A stretch of DNA of 64,000 bases, taken from the NCBI GenBank assembly GCA_007844125.1, contig CM017561.1, positions 24,905,479-24,969,478 on the forward strand. Direction: 5' to 3'. Position numbers and translations under genes: made by a program. The notes under the pieces were generated by a model. The model saw nothing but the letters and a program-made list of their open reading frames with translations. It did no database searches and was not told the origin of the DNA. This stretch comes from Sinonovacula constricta. Taxonomy: Eukaryota > Mollusca > Bivalvia > Cardiida > Solecurtidae. Positions 48,984 through 61,311 of this stretch are shown here, one piece after another (position 1 is the stretch's first letter; every line of letters starts with the position of its first letter).

Positions 48984-49307
48984 ATTACTGTATCAAGTTG
49001 CAGTTTGCGCTTTATCAATTTATCATAATTAATAAAAAACATAACTTTGATTTACCTTTAAAGAAACCGAAGTCGGAACATGATAAATAGGTGTCAATAC
49101 GAGGGTAATAGGGCACACTCGATTAGATGTGAATCGAGCGGGGGCTTGATGTGTACATCGACCCAATGACATTACGTAATTTCCCAGTTTGACACGGCCG
49201 ATTGCAGTGATTACCAAAGAAGGGCAAATGTGTAAATTAATTGCTTATTGTGTGATCGTAACTAATGTTCGAGTAGATTAACGCGGTCGCCTGTTAGGGG
49301 ATAATTA

Positions 49308-49588
49308 GAGATGGGATGGGATTAGCCGGCATTTTTGCCGATACTGCGCAGCGACATTTCTATCATTATATCACAGGGGCACTTATGAGGTGCCCAGGGA
49401 CTGAAACCCGGCCGGTCCATTATACTGACACCGACGAGTCAGTCGTAATGCTGTCCCCTTAGCCCCGAGCGTTAGGAGGGAAGCTACTACTACCAACTTT
49501 AAGTCTTTGGTTTGACCCGGCCGGGGTTCGAACCCACGACCTCCCGATCCGCAAGCCGACGCTCTACCACCTGAGCTATTGCGGCCGG
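49308..49588 (-). mobile_element. tRNA-derived SINE (family B) inside Tigger copy 2
   Basis: 281 bp with the same 13-bp target duplication (49295-49307 and 49589-49601) as in copy 1. A and B boxes are intact (read on minus: TAGCTCAGGTGG, GGTTCGAACCCC). Confidence 0.92.
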
Positions 49589-49763
49589 TAGGGGATAATT
49601 AAAGCATGTTTGACATGTTTATGTGCGGTCGCTCGACGCAGATCAAAGGTGGGCGCTTATTACATTACAATTACATAACAAATATGATCGGGCGGCTTTG
49701 AAGTGGTCGCATAGAGCAGGTGGTCGCCGGTAAGGGGTGGTAACATAGTCAGGTTTGACTGTA

Positions 49764-49990
49764 TATGTTATCGCTGGAAGGGCACGAATTTTACTATCCA
49801 AACTACCCTGTACGGATTTACGGATGATGGTATCCAAGTAATCATCCAATTTCTTCCAAGCTGGTTTGTCTCCTTGTCTTGACCATTTCACCAGTTCTCG
49901 TCTGCCTAACCCTGGCGGTTGCTGCTTTTGTTTATCTTCAGTTGACCGGGAATTGTGCTGCTGTGTGTAATATTCATATTAAATTAATAT
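49764..49990 (-). pseudogene. Retrotransposon ORF, 5' part, separated by Tigger copy 2
   Basis: Minus strand: KWSRQGDKPAWKKLDDYLD, then SLDSKIRALPAITY, ending at the TA where the Tigger element begins. Across the element the frame resumes at 48437 with VGIERFGLMKL when one TA copy is discounted. The halves are therefore one ORF split by the insertion. Confidence 0.7.
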
Positions 49991-50374
49991 TTGTAGCAAA
50001 AGATTTTACGTTAATAAGTTATCTTGAAAAAGTAAGTTTTCAGTAGTTTCCTCCTAAAACTTGGCAGAGTACCTGCGTTTCTTATTTCAGAGGGCAGTTC
50101 ATTCCATAACTTTGGGCCAGCATTAACAAAACTCCTGTAGCCAAAGGTAGCCGACCGGCATTTCGGAACAACAAATGTTAAGCTACTACTAGATCTTAGT
50201 AGTCGGACAGGTTAATATAATTCTATCATGTTCTTGGTAAAGTCTGGAGACTGGCCACGTATAAAAGACGAAAGCCAAGATTTTAACTTAATTCTACATT
50301 GAACTGGTAACCAGTGAACTTCTCGCAGCATTGAAGTGATATGACTGTATCGAGAGGTATTAGTAATTATTCGA

Positions 50375-50672
50375 GCAGCTCTTGTAGCGTAGTAATTGAT
50401 GCTGACATCGTCGGGGATGAAAGCAGGAACAAAGTCTTCTGTATTTAAAGGCATCTCAAAAGCCTTATATAAGTGACCCCCCCCCATTTATTGCCCCACC
50501 CAGCATGTGAGGGCATCTGTTTTCTGATAAGCCAGGCTGCCACAGTCTGTAACGATGTGTCTGTCACACAGGTATTGTTCAAGATCCAAGTGTATGTATG
50601 CTATATCAGGGGGTTGAACATAGTCATTCACAGTTTGTAAAGGAAACAGTTGTGAATATACCAATTACGCAA

Positions 50673-50756
<84 letters not shown>

Positions 50757-51440
50757 CTTTATTTGTTTTCTTTCTTACTTTGTTGGTTGATTTTGTTATT
50801 TCTTTCATTCTTTTAGTTCTCATATATATTTAAAGTTATATTTTATTTTGATTTGTAAAATGTAACAAAACGTTTCTAACAAAAGCAATTTAAAAAGTCA
50901 TTTATTGTCAGAATAAAGTCATTCAGAGTCATTTTGAATACTAAAACTTGTATCTCTCATGTATTTTCAAAATCAAATATTTAGCTATGAAATAAATACA
51001 TAATCTTGCAGTTACAAAATTGACACCTAGTAATTAATGCAATAAAGAATTTGTAAGGGATCATATAGTAAACAACCCAAATTATCACCAACAATAATGT
51101 TTGTGGCTTTGTGTAAAACTAGCCTACTGTCTCACATCCATACTAGCAGGTAATTTAGTTTTGCATTAACCCATCAGAGGTATTACTGTGACAGATTAGT
51201 ACTATGTTGGCTAAAGACTCCCTGCAGTGATGACCAGCAATTAGCAGGTCTGGTCATAGCATGTGGGGGCCTGGCTCAGTGGGATACCACATTCCTTTCG
51301 AGATGCCTTTAACATTTTATTCCTGAACCGCGCCCCGGCCAAGCCAGCCGCCGGCTGGATTGCAACTCCCTGTCTCTCGTACAAACTCTCATTTATATAC
51401 CCGCGGTAAACTACTTTCTATCAGGTAACATTATGTCACA
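50375..51440. mobile_element. Insertion inside the CR1-like ORF
   Basis: The reverse transcriptase reading ends at QSVQNR near 51440 and its conserved continuation AARIITNTSRY starts near 50375. The 1.07 kb between does not belong to the LINE. It holds an (AT)n tract and otherwise unique sequence. Terminal repeats were not recognised, so the insertion type is unknown. Confidence 0.6.
50676..50753. repeat. (AT)n microsatellite
   Basis: About 78 bp of AT repeats within the insertion in the CR1-like element. Confidence 0.95.
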
Positions 51441-54400
51441 CTCTATTTTGAACTGATTGTAGATTATGAAGAGTTGTTATTGGAATGCCATGCAACAATG
51501 AACAATTATCTAACCTTGAAGTGACCAACGTGTTAACAAGAGATTTCGTTGCATTGACAGTCAAATGAAGCCTTATTCGTCCTACTTGCAGAAGCATAGT
51601 GTAGCATGATCTGTTGACGAAGTTGACGTGCTTTTCCGTGGTTGTTCTTGAGTCAAATAGCACTCCGAGATTTCGAACATGACTTGCTGGCTTTGTGATG
51701 GCAACTCCGATGGTAACAGGTATGTTAGTGACAGTCTTCCAGTTGTTTTTTATGTGAATAAGATAACCTCTGTTTTTATCTGTGTTGTTTTTAAGCATAT
51801 TTCCTTTCATCCAGCACATAATGTCATTAAAACAATGCTCAAGGCGGTCTACTACTTCTTGTTGATTAATCATGTTTGTTGGAATGACAAATAGATCTGC
51901 GAGTCGTCTACATAAAAATGATGCTGCAAGCCATGTTTTGCACAAATTGAACCAAGAGGTTTTATGTACATGATATAACATTTGGGTGCTAAAACGGATC
52001 CCCGAGGCACATTGTATTTCATTAATACTGGATCGGAACGCTCTTTTTTACGCACACTGTTTGCAAACGATTAGCAAAATATGAGCCCATTCTTGCAAAA
52101 GATTTACGTTTGATACTGAATGTATACTGAAGCCGATGTAGAATAATGTTATAAGCAATAGTATCAAAGGCTGCAGACAGATCGAGAAGCAAAAGTATCT
52201 TAGCATTGCCTTTGTCAGCAGATTGTATGGTATCGCTCTGAACCTTGAGTAAAGCAGTCTCTGTTAAGTGAAATCGTCTGCATGCAGGTGGTGAACTCTA
52301 TGCAGATAATTGCAAGCCAAATATTATTCTAGACGAACATCTACTATTTTCTCTAAGACCTTTGCAACAAATGGTAGTTTCGAGATGGGCCTGTAGTTAT
52401 TAAATACATTAGAATCTATGTTTTGGCTTTTTGATAATTGTTTTTTTTTTTTCATGAGCGCTTTTGAATGATATTGGCAGGGTTGAAGTTTCCAGTGAGG
52501 TGTTCATGATTGTGGTGACAACAGACAAGACTTAGTGGCCAGGTTGGTACTTGGTCTAGCTCGCATGACTTGCTTGATGCCGACAGAATTATTCGTTTAA
52601 CCTCTTCCTCTGATGCTGGAGGGAATTCGAAAAAGCTGTCTACATTTCACTTGTGATCTGTACAAGTTTGTTCATCAAAAAGAAACATATACTGATTTTC
52701 AGAAGCGATAGCAGCTCTGATACAATTGGTTTTATTTGATAAGAAGTCGCCGAAATCTTGGACAGTTTCTTTTGGAGATTTTCCTGAAGGTAACGCAACA
52801 TCTTTTGTTTTACCGAGATGTTTGTTGGTAACTTTTAATAAGCTTTTCTGATCTCTGCTACATGGCTCAATTTTTTCAAAACAGAAGTTTATTCACCTGT
52901 TTTCAAAAGAATATTTTTCAGTATATTTCATGGTCAATTGAAAGTTTAGTTTTACCCCATTTACATTCGGGTTTGCGCCTCAAGTATTTTGCATCATGGA
53001 GTTCTTCATTATACCATGGACAGGAAGGCCTTAGGACAACGTGTTTCGTTCGCAGAGGGGTCTTGGTTGTCAACAAGTGATGAAATTATATGGGAGTACG
53101 TACTAACAATATCTTTGATGTCGCTATATTTCAAACGACTCGATAATGAATCCGATGTTACTAGATCATTCTTAAATGAATCAGCAGTAATAGATCTTAG
53201 TTTCCTAAATGATACTTCCTTTCTCACAGGAGCTGGCTTAGCAATGTGGGAAGGGAATGTTACCGCATACTGATCTCGTGCTACTTTGCCTTTGTCATCT
53301 GAGAATCCAGGATCAGTAATGTGTAAATGAGTTAAAGAGTTATCAGTGTCTCTTATGTATGACCACCAACGTGTACGGGTTCAGTCACCTGCTGTCTCAT
53401 GTCACTTGATTCAAGAGTGCTTGCAAATTTAACAGTGTCTGAATTTGATGGTGTGTCTAAGTTGAGGTTCAAGTCTCCAACAAGTACAAAATCTTTATCA
53501 ATAGTTGCATACCTTGACAAACATAACGGCAATTCCTAATCAATAATAACACATGTTTTAAAACCGTTTGTCTTTGATGGTGGTGGTCTGTGAATAACAA
53601 CAAGCCGTAGTAATGTACTAGATACAACAACTTTAGAGTCCAAGTACTCGAAATTTGAAAATTCTATATCATGACTTGATTCTTCAAGTATTATATCAAT
53701 AGATTTTCTTGAAAACGTGCATTATCAACATATACCCCTAGCTACAATATCAAAGTCGTTAGAAAGTTTATAGTCACAAAGGGACTTTGTCTTATTTTAA
53801 CTGATCTTGGGTTAATACAACATATATTTAATTTTTAAGTTTACGGTATCACGTTTGGCTAAACTGTTGTTTCTAATGGTAGCAACCTGCCTAATATTAC
53901 ACAGGTGGATGCCTTTGTTTGAATCCTTAATCTTAGCCTGAAGGATGCCAGCACGTTTCTCTCTGTATTTCAGTATGTTATATGTTGTTTGAAAGTTGTA
54001 AACACCTCATTGTAAGGAATGATTGACTGCTTAGGTCTTGAACGCAGTTTAAAATGCTTCTCTCTGCTGTATTGAATAAATGTTGCTATATTGCCTGAGG
54101 ATAGTACCTGCGACAGTGACAAACGTGTAGTAAGCATGTAGACTGAAGTAGAGACCACGTTCAGCACTATGTAGAGACAACATACAATCAAATTTAAAAT
54201 AAAACAGTTAAAACCTTTAAAACTCATCCTGCCACCATACTATATGTTCATTTATAGACAAATTTGACACAATCAAGTATCTAAGTTATTCAACACAATG
54301 ATTAACTAGCAAAATATATCAGAGCAGAAATGTTTGCAGACTACATTTGCTGCTAGCGCTGATATGGGTATTGATGACACATCATAATAGTCATGGTGAT

Positions 54401-54709
54401 GGTCGCAAAATGTTTACTGAAAAATCTTGATCCCGTGACGCTAACAGACGCATGCAAAATAAGCGACTCTTAATAATGGATGGGTGGATGGTTATTTGGT
54501 GTGCCAAGTAGATGCTGATCGTAGATGCAGGTGGCTGTTACAAATGACCCTGTTCCACAGCCGCCTCTGATCGTAGGTTGATGTTAAGGCCAGTGTATAG
54601 TGACGAATTTGGAGCGTCTGCGCAGACGATCGCGCAGATTTGTTGAGATTTGAACTATTCCGCATTCGCGGCGTTGTGCTGCACCTGGCTCTGCCACTTT
54701 TCTTGTTTG

Positions 54710-56742
54710 AAATACCTTTGTTCTGTGCCTGTTCGGAGTTTGGTATATGTTGCAATACTCATAGGACTTTGTCATATATTCTTATTCATGATCACAACAA
54801 TGTTACTTGTGCAGTGTGGCGGTCGTAAAAAATCTCCCCGTACATGTAATCTATGTTGTCATTTAATTCATCCTATAAGGATTGTTACGTGTATTTCCTT
54901 TGATGGACATTGAACTTTGGTTCCTCAATTCCATCTTCACATGAACAGGATGCTACAACCATTTATTCGTCTCTGGTCATGTTTGTTCATGATCCAGAAA
55001 GTTAATTTTATTTGTGGTCAACCATTTTTGTGTTGTTTTTTCAAATCGAAATAACACCATATTCCTTTTCTGAACACTATGTGGACATTATTTTTCGATG
55101 ACGTCACTACTTTCGTCATAACATATAGAAAATATCAGCGCATGGACATTTTGTTTTCAAATAGATCGTTTTTCTTTTCGTTGCTTGCATTTGAGAAACT
55201 CGTCAGGAAGTGCGAGGTTAGAGCTCTGTAAAACCGGTTTAAGCACCCCAGTCGGTCCATATTGCCGACTGACCGTTCCAAGGCGGTAACTGTCGGGTTT
55301 GCTCTTTTCCTTAAATGACTCATCACAAATTTGTTCTTACTTTTCGCTTGGCTTGCATGTGAAATACCTTTGTTCTGTGCCTGTTCGGAGTTTGGTATAT
55401 GTTGCAATACTCATATGACTTTGTCATATATTCTTATTCATGATCACAACAATGTTACTTGTGCAGTGTGGCGGTCGTAAAAAATCTCCCCGTGCATGTA
55501 ATCTATGTTGTCATTTAATTCATCCTATAAGGATTGTCACGTGTATTTCCTTTGATGGACATTGAACTTTGGTTCCTCAATTCCATCTTCACATGAACAG
55601 GATGCTACAACCATTTATTCGTCTCTGGTCATGTTTGTTCATGATCCAGAAAGTTAATTTTATTTGTGGTCAACCATTTTTGTGTTGTTTTTTCAAATCG
55701 AAATAACACCATATTCCTTTTCTGAACACTATGTGGACATTATTTTTCGATGACGTCACTACTTTCGTCATAACATATAGAAAATATCAGCGCATGGACA
55801 TTTTGTTTTCAAATAGATCGTTTTTCTTTTCGTTGCTTGCATTTGAGAAACTCGTCAGGAAGTGCGAGGTTAGAGCTCCGTAAAACCGGTTTAAGCACCC
55901 CAGTCGGTCCATATTGCCGACTGACCGTTCCAAGGCGGTAATTGTCGGGTTTGCTCTTTTCCTTAAATGACTCATCGCAAATTTGTTCTTACTTTTCGCT
56001 TGGCTTGCATGTGAAATACCTTTGTTCTGTGCCTTTTCGGAGTTTGGTATATGTTGCAATACTCATAGGACTTTGTCATATATTCTTATTCATGATCACA
56101 ACAATGTTACTTGTGCAGTGTGGCGGTCGTAAAAAATCTCCCCGTGCATGTAATCTATGTTGTCATTTAATTCATCCTATAAGGATTGTCACGTGTATTT
56201 CCTTTGATGGACATTGAACTTTGGTTCCTCAATTCCATCTTCACATGAACAGGATGCTACAACCATTTATTCGTCTCTGGTCATGTTTGTTCATGATCCA
56301 GAAAGTTAATTTTATTTGTGGTCAACCATTTTTGTGTTGTTTTTTCAAATCGAAATAACACCATATTCCTTTTCTGAACACTATGTGGACATTATTTTTG
56401 ATGACGTCACTACTTTCGTCATAACATATAGAAAATATCAGCGCATGGACATTTTGTTTTCAAATAGATCGTTTTTCTTTTCGTTGCTTGCATTTGAGAA
56501 ACTCGTCAGGAAGTGCGAGGTTAGAGCTCTGTAAAACCGGTTTAAGCACCCCAGTTGGTCCATATTGCCGACTGACCGTTCCAAGGCGGTAACTGTCGGG
56601 TTTGCTCTTTTCCTTAAATGACTCATCACAAATTTGTTCTTACTTTTCGCTTGGCTTGCATGTGAAATACCTTTGTTCTGTGCCTGTTCGGAGTTTGGTA
56701 TATGTTGCAATACTCATAGGACTTTGTCATATATTCTTATTG
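54710..56742. repeat. 652-bp tandem repeat, three units plus a partial
   Basis: AAATACCTTTGTTCTGTGCC begins units at 54710, 55362, 56014 and 56665 (periods 652, 652, 651). Units differ at only a few sites, so the array is recent or kept uniform. Each unit contains the GTTTAAGCACCCCAGT and AAATGACTCATCACAAATTT blocks, also found diverged at 1-2000, 9000-9100 and 10664. ORFs across it repeat for that reason and have no known domain. Confidence 0.95.
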
Positions 56743-56782
56743 TAGATATTTGGCCAGCTTTCATCCTGATTTTTACCAAAAA

Positions 56783-57240
56783 AATCTACCTTTTTTGTTG
56801 TTGATTTATTCAGCAAAATGTGTTCTACTTATATGTTAAGTGTTCAGACCGGTGCATTAAAAGAAAAATATGAGTGATATTTTACATTTTTTTTTTAAAT
56901 TGTATTTTTTACATATTATAAGCTCGAATTCTTAAATTTTACAAGGTAAAATCTACCCTTTTTTGTTTTTTATATGTACAACAAAATGATTTCTATCTAT
57001 TTGTAAAGTTTAAAGACTACTGCATCTCAAATAAAAAATAGGTGATATTTTATGTATATTTTTAATTAAAAATATTAATTTTTTAGTATTTGACAAGCCA
57101 TAGCTCTTCAGTTTGCATGGTAACACATACATTTTATGTATTTACTTTAACCAGAATAAAAAGTTCTATCTATATGTGAAGTTTAAAGAACTCTGCATCT
57201 AAATTAAGTATTTTCTGGTAGTTTTTCTATATTTTTTAAG
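56783..57240. repeat. Degenerate ~170-bp tandem repeat, three units
   Basis: Units share AATCTACC-TTTTTTGTT, CAAAATG-TTCTA, AAGTTTAAAGA and a GCATCT(A)AA element followed by GTGATATTTTA-like sequence. Copies start at about 56783, 56948 and 57121 and have diverged strongly. Confidence 0.6.
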
Positions 57241-57244
57241 TTTA

Positions 57245-58075
57245 ATTAATTATTTTATTTTTATTTATTATGAGATATTTTTGTAATTATCACTTCAGGG
57301 ATAGCCTTGTTTGGTTTTAAATGAAAGCTTTATTTGTGCTGAATGTTAGAAACTGCCATTTAGGCTTGTTTACCTTTTTTCACAAAAATATAGTTGATAT
57401 GATATAATAAAGTTAATGTCTAAAAATGGCAACATTGCTTGTTTACATCAACCATACTCATGAGGCAATAAAATGATTATTTCAATGGTATCCCACTGAT
57501 TTTTTTTTATTTTTTTTTATAATCTACAACTCATATATAAACTATACTAAACTTTGCAGAGTGATTGCAACTAACAAATTTGTCACTATCCAGTAACCTT
57601 AAATGTTTCAATTTCACTTCTTTTGTTCAATATGTTCGTGGTCTTATATTTATTAAAGTCAAGCAACCGTGCAACCGTTTTTAAAATCTTTCTTTTAGTT
57701 TCTAAAAAAAATATTTAAGAGACAGGAGCCATATATCTGCAATGAAGTGATGAAGCCTTGTTACTTACAATAGATACTATCGCTAAGCCAGCAGCAAATA
57801 TAAATCCGCATTTTGCACCTTCAACTTATATGTAGAGAAAATTAGTTCGGTCAAATTTACTGACATCATGTTATCGTGTGTTGGTCGAAATAAAATCCAT
57901 TTTTCAAAAGTTGATCATTAAATGTAGGACTATATTTTTGCGTAGGGGCTCTGAGCTGACTCATGTTTGGTCGGTCTCTCTCTGTCATTGTTTCAATAGA
58001 TTTGCCATTTAGCAACGTGTTATAACTACAAGTTGTGTATAATGGTCTTTGTGAATTTCCTGTCACCGTGTCAGG
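57245..58075. other. No recognised gene
   Basis: AT-rich; short ORFs only. Confidence 0.5.
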
Positions 58076-58077
58076 GC

Positions 58078-58332
58078 TATTTTAGCTACTTAGTCTGCTC
58101 TGACGTCGATATCTATTTTAGCAGAGATCACTGTCGTGCTTATTTTCAGATTTGGAAATAATGACCATTTAGTGTTGTTGTTGTTTTTCGAATTTTTACT
58201 GTCTAACAATATATTGCTAGTGTTCAAAATCGCCTTAACTAAATTACGAGAAATTATGAATATATTCCTCCACAAAAGGGAAAAGATTAATGTAACATGT
58301 ATTCGATGTAGGCAAACTGTCGGATACCAGCT
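58078..58332. mobile_element. TTAA-flanked MITE, partial copy 4
   Basis: TGACGTCGATATCTATTTTAGCA matches the inside of copy 1 (11840). The right end GCAAACTGTCGGATACCAGCT runs into TTAA (58333-58336). The left end is missing. Confidence 0.65.
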
Positions 58333-58339
58333 TTAAATA

Positions 58340-59975
58340 ACACATATTTTAATTACTTTTTTTTATATATATAATTTTTATAATCATTTTTCATCCATTA
58401 AAATGCTTTACAATAAGAAAAAAATGACCCCATGTGTATTTTATCTGAAAAGTCTGAAGTTAACAGAATAAGATCCATATTTATGAGCGGATCGATTGTT
58501 AGCAATCCTGTTGTTGTTGTTTTTAATTGTGCGAATCTATATGCACGTCATTCATACTCATCGCACTCAAAATAAGTTGATAAATTAACGTTACATTTAT
58601 TGAAATAATATTGATCTAGTAAATCTTTAAAAAAAAAAACTTTAAGAAAAAAAAAACAGATATATTGGCAGAACTTCATTAATACTCAACTTGAGGATTG
58701 GGTCTGGTCAATATTGGGAAGTTATATTAATCAGGTGTGTCATTGTGAACTGCAAACAATAATCAAAATAATATCTTGCTACTCAAAGTCATTTCTATCC
58801 ATAAGAATATATGACAAAGTATATCATAGATGGGATTAATCTGCAAAAGTAACCAAAGGCAACACGTTATTTTTTGTTATGTCACCCATTGCTAAAATCA
58901 GTAGCTGTATGCCGAAATAAAATAAAAACAACATTTGATGCATTTACGTCCGAACGAAAAATCTGGTTTCACCTGTGACAATATCCGTACGTGATTTGTG
59001 TCAGTTTATTGCAAGTAAATACTTAAAGCACATACCTCCTCGTATGCGTCTGATCAAAGAAGCTGATAATGTTGTTGTTCTTTAATCTTTTTAGCATGTC
59101 TAATTTAATGCCGGGTGATTGCCTAATAGGGGAAAAGTCCTGTCCTCCGTAATCTTACTCAGACAAACAGCGAAGGTAAAACCGGGTGATGTCCGATAAG
59201 TTGGCAGACTTAAATACTTACACACTGATAAATAATCGCAATTGCTCGGTGTAGATTTTATTATCTGGTTTTTCTCGATGACGCCATTCGGGGCGATATA
59301 TTCAAATCTTTAAAAGCAGAATAACACATTTCATTGATGTGTCGGTCGCCAAGTCTGTCACAAGTCTGACAAGCCCTTACACCAATCCTTGGTTGTGAAG
59401 GAAAATAGATAAAAACGTATGCACTATATTATTGTGAAAGAGAAAGAGTGTTTTTTTCTGTATTTGACGTAACAATACCCAGACCGTACCGTTGAAGTAC
59501 ACAGGGCTAAGAATGCATTGAGAGCACTTAAAGTTGGGTTTGAGCCACATACTTCGGTCCACACCTTTTTGTTTGTTTGTTTAGTTTGATATTTGTTTTA
59601 TTGTTGGTTTTTGTTGTTGTTGTTTTTGTCTGAATTGTTTTTAAAAACCATACGATCTCCCAGAAACTACGTAAACAGAACGAAAAAAAGAAGTATATGG
59701 CACAGGCAACTGACAATTTATCTGGCGGATAGAGTTCGAGGAGTTCCGAGTGAGGCAAGTGACCAGTAAGTATAGGCTAGTGGTTGATCGGCCCTAATGA
59801 CTGGCTATAAACGGCCAAGCGCGGGCTGAAATGCCTTAATTATATCACACACACAAAGATAATGTTTAAAGTTGTATGCACAAATTGCCCGATTTGTTAT
59901 TAATACTCATTTAATAAAAACGCACAATACCCAAGCAATGATATGACAGACAGGCTTATATTGATATAGCGCACA
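58340..59975. other. No recognised gene
   Basis: AT-rich with a TTG-rich simple tract at 59570-59640. Nothing else recognised. Confidence 0.5.
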
Positions 59976-59980
59976 CTTAA

Positions 59981-60284
59981 AGGCGTATCCGACAGTTTGG
60001 TCCAAAACGAATGTTATCAAATAACCAAATAAGTCATTGGTACCTAAAAAGGTCATTCTGTTCGTTGATGCCAAAGTCATACTGTTCATTGATGCCAAAG
60101 ATCGTTGTAAACAGTTAAGGATAAATCCCCACTCGTAGTCTAACAATAAACTCAGTGTTTTAAATCGTCTTTTGAACGACTTAAGTATGGGTTTATGCAA
60201 AAAGTATGACCCATATCCCCAAAACAGCAGTAGATAGAATATTGGTACGTGTATTTAACATAGTTAAACTGTCGGATAACATCT
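59981..60284. mobile_element. TTAA-flanked MITE, copy 5, short intact form
   Basis: TTAA on both sides (59977-59980, 60285-60288). Ends AGGCGTATCCGACAGTTTGG and AAACTGTCGGATAACATCT are inverted copies. At 304 bp it is the shortest complete member and the clearest evidence for the TTAA target. Confidence 0.85.
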
Positions 60285-60407
60285 TTAAAGATAATTGACG
60301 AGCTTAATTGAGCTTTAATTCTCATCTAAACACAACACAAAACTAATATACTGGGCAACACTTGGAGTCAAAGATGTCAACACGCCACTAAGTAGCTTAG
60401 AAGCTAT

Positions 60408-60571
60408 GGGCCTAACCAGGTATACCCCACTATATACGCGTGCACTTTGGGCCTAACCAGGCATACCCCACTATATACGCGTGCACTATGGGCCTAACCA
60501 GGCATACCCCACTATATATGCGTGCACTATGGGCCTAACCAGGCATACCCAACTATATACGCGTGCACTTT
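60408..60571. repeat. 41-bp tandem repeat, four units
   Basis: GGGCCTAACCAGGCATACCC begins units at 60408, 60449, 60490 and 60531. Each ends with TATATACGCGTGCACT. Nearly identical copies. Confidence 0.95.
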
Positions 60572-60599
60572 GAGTTTTAAAATGAAGAAAATATAAATG

Positions 60600-61305
60600 G
60601 TCTAAGCCAATGCAGTAAAACTTGGAGGATTCCGTTTATGTCGTCTTAAAGAACCATTTCTCTCTACATTAAAGCAATTTGCTGATATATTTTGTATAGT
60701 TGCCTTAGTTTTTTGTTTTCTTTCTTTTATTACCATATTGTACGTATCTATATTGTCCTGTTTGAATGTTTGTAAATATATTATGCTCAGCAAACCTTTT
60801 TCTAAGATGGCAATTGCAAGCAATAGGTCTATACTTGCGTACGTCAATTAGTTAAGGTGCAATTTTATTTTCAGACGCATTTTTGAAAGTTGGACAAGTA
60901 GATCTACTAGGGGTGACCATTTTATGATCAGATGCGGAAACAATCAATCGTTATCACTATTTTGTAGAACACCAAATGCAAATTATGTCTTTACTTTCTC
61001 TTTATTCTCTACATTCGTCATTTCCCATTCTGCTATGCTAATGGTTCGTCTCTTTAACTCTTCAATTCTACTAACAATCAAAATGAAATTCAGAACGTGT
61101 AATTGTATAGATTATAAATAAAGTATTTTACCGTTTTAATAGGTGCTTCTCACACCCTGTAACAGCTATCTGTGTAGAAAGTTAACCCAAAGCTTGCTGC
61201 ATTTTTTCTTTTATAAAACCCATACAAAATTTCTGTGTTTTTACTTTAATATTGTATATGCTACATGTCATTGTTGATATATTTATAAACAGAGACTGAG
61301 CAGAA
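60600..61305. other. No recognised gene
   Basis: Short ORFs on both strands without recognisable motifs. Confidence 0.5.
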
Positions 61306-61311
61306 AATAGT

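Larger units (their letters stand above)
48440..49761 (-). mobile_element. Tigger/pogo-like non-autonomous transposon, copy 2 (inverted)
   Basis: 1322 bp, same termini as copy 1, TA at 48438-48439 and 49762-49763. Nearly identical to copy 1 in reverse orientation; I noticed only scattered substitutions and small indels. It carries the same truncated ORF (48983-48780) and the same SINE at the same internal site, so both copies descend from one SINE-bearing parent. It disrupts a retrotransposon ORF. Confidence 0.92.
50020..54227 (-). pseudogene. CR1-like ORF2 (endonuclease, reverse transcriptase), broken
   Basis: N-terminus: YSREKHFKLRSRPKQSIIPY at about 54090. Endonuclease: LNICCINPRSVK (53830), LRLVVIHRPPPSKTNGF (53600), FVLVGDLNLNLDTPSNSDTV (53480). 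Reverse transcriptase: NNYRPISKLPFVAKVLEKIV (52390), TETALLKVQSDTIQSADKG (52240), LLLDLSAAFDTIAYNIILHR (52180), VPRGSVLAPKCYIMY (52000), and the catalytic HHFYVDDSQIYLSF (51920), a YVDD form. C-terminus: ITNTSRYSHITSMLREVHWL (50320) and KLWNELPSEIRNAGTLPSFR (50090). Position of motifs is that of CR1/Rex1-type LINEs. Several stops make it inactive. Confidence 0.83.
50020..54300 (-). mobile_element. CR1-like non-LTR retrotransposon, dead, with internal insertion
   Basis: A minus-strand LINE that reads from about 54230 to 50020: N-terminal part, endonuclease, reverse transcriptase and C-terminal domain. An unrelated segment of about 1.07 kb splits it at 50375-51440. Stops and frame changes are frequent. 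The ends are approximate because no terminal repeats or target duplication were seen. Confidence 0.85.

Noticed and set aside
55135..56710. Family of three 90-residue proteins on the minus strand
   Set aside because: Copies repeat because the DNA is a 652-bp tandem array; no known domain and no conserved coding signature.
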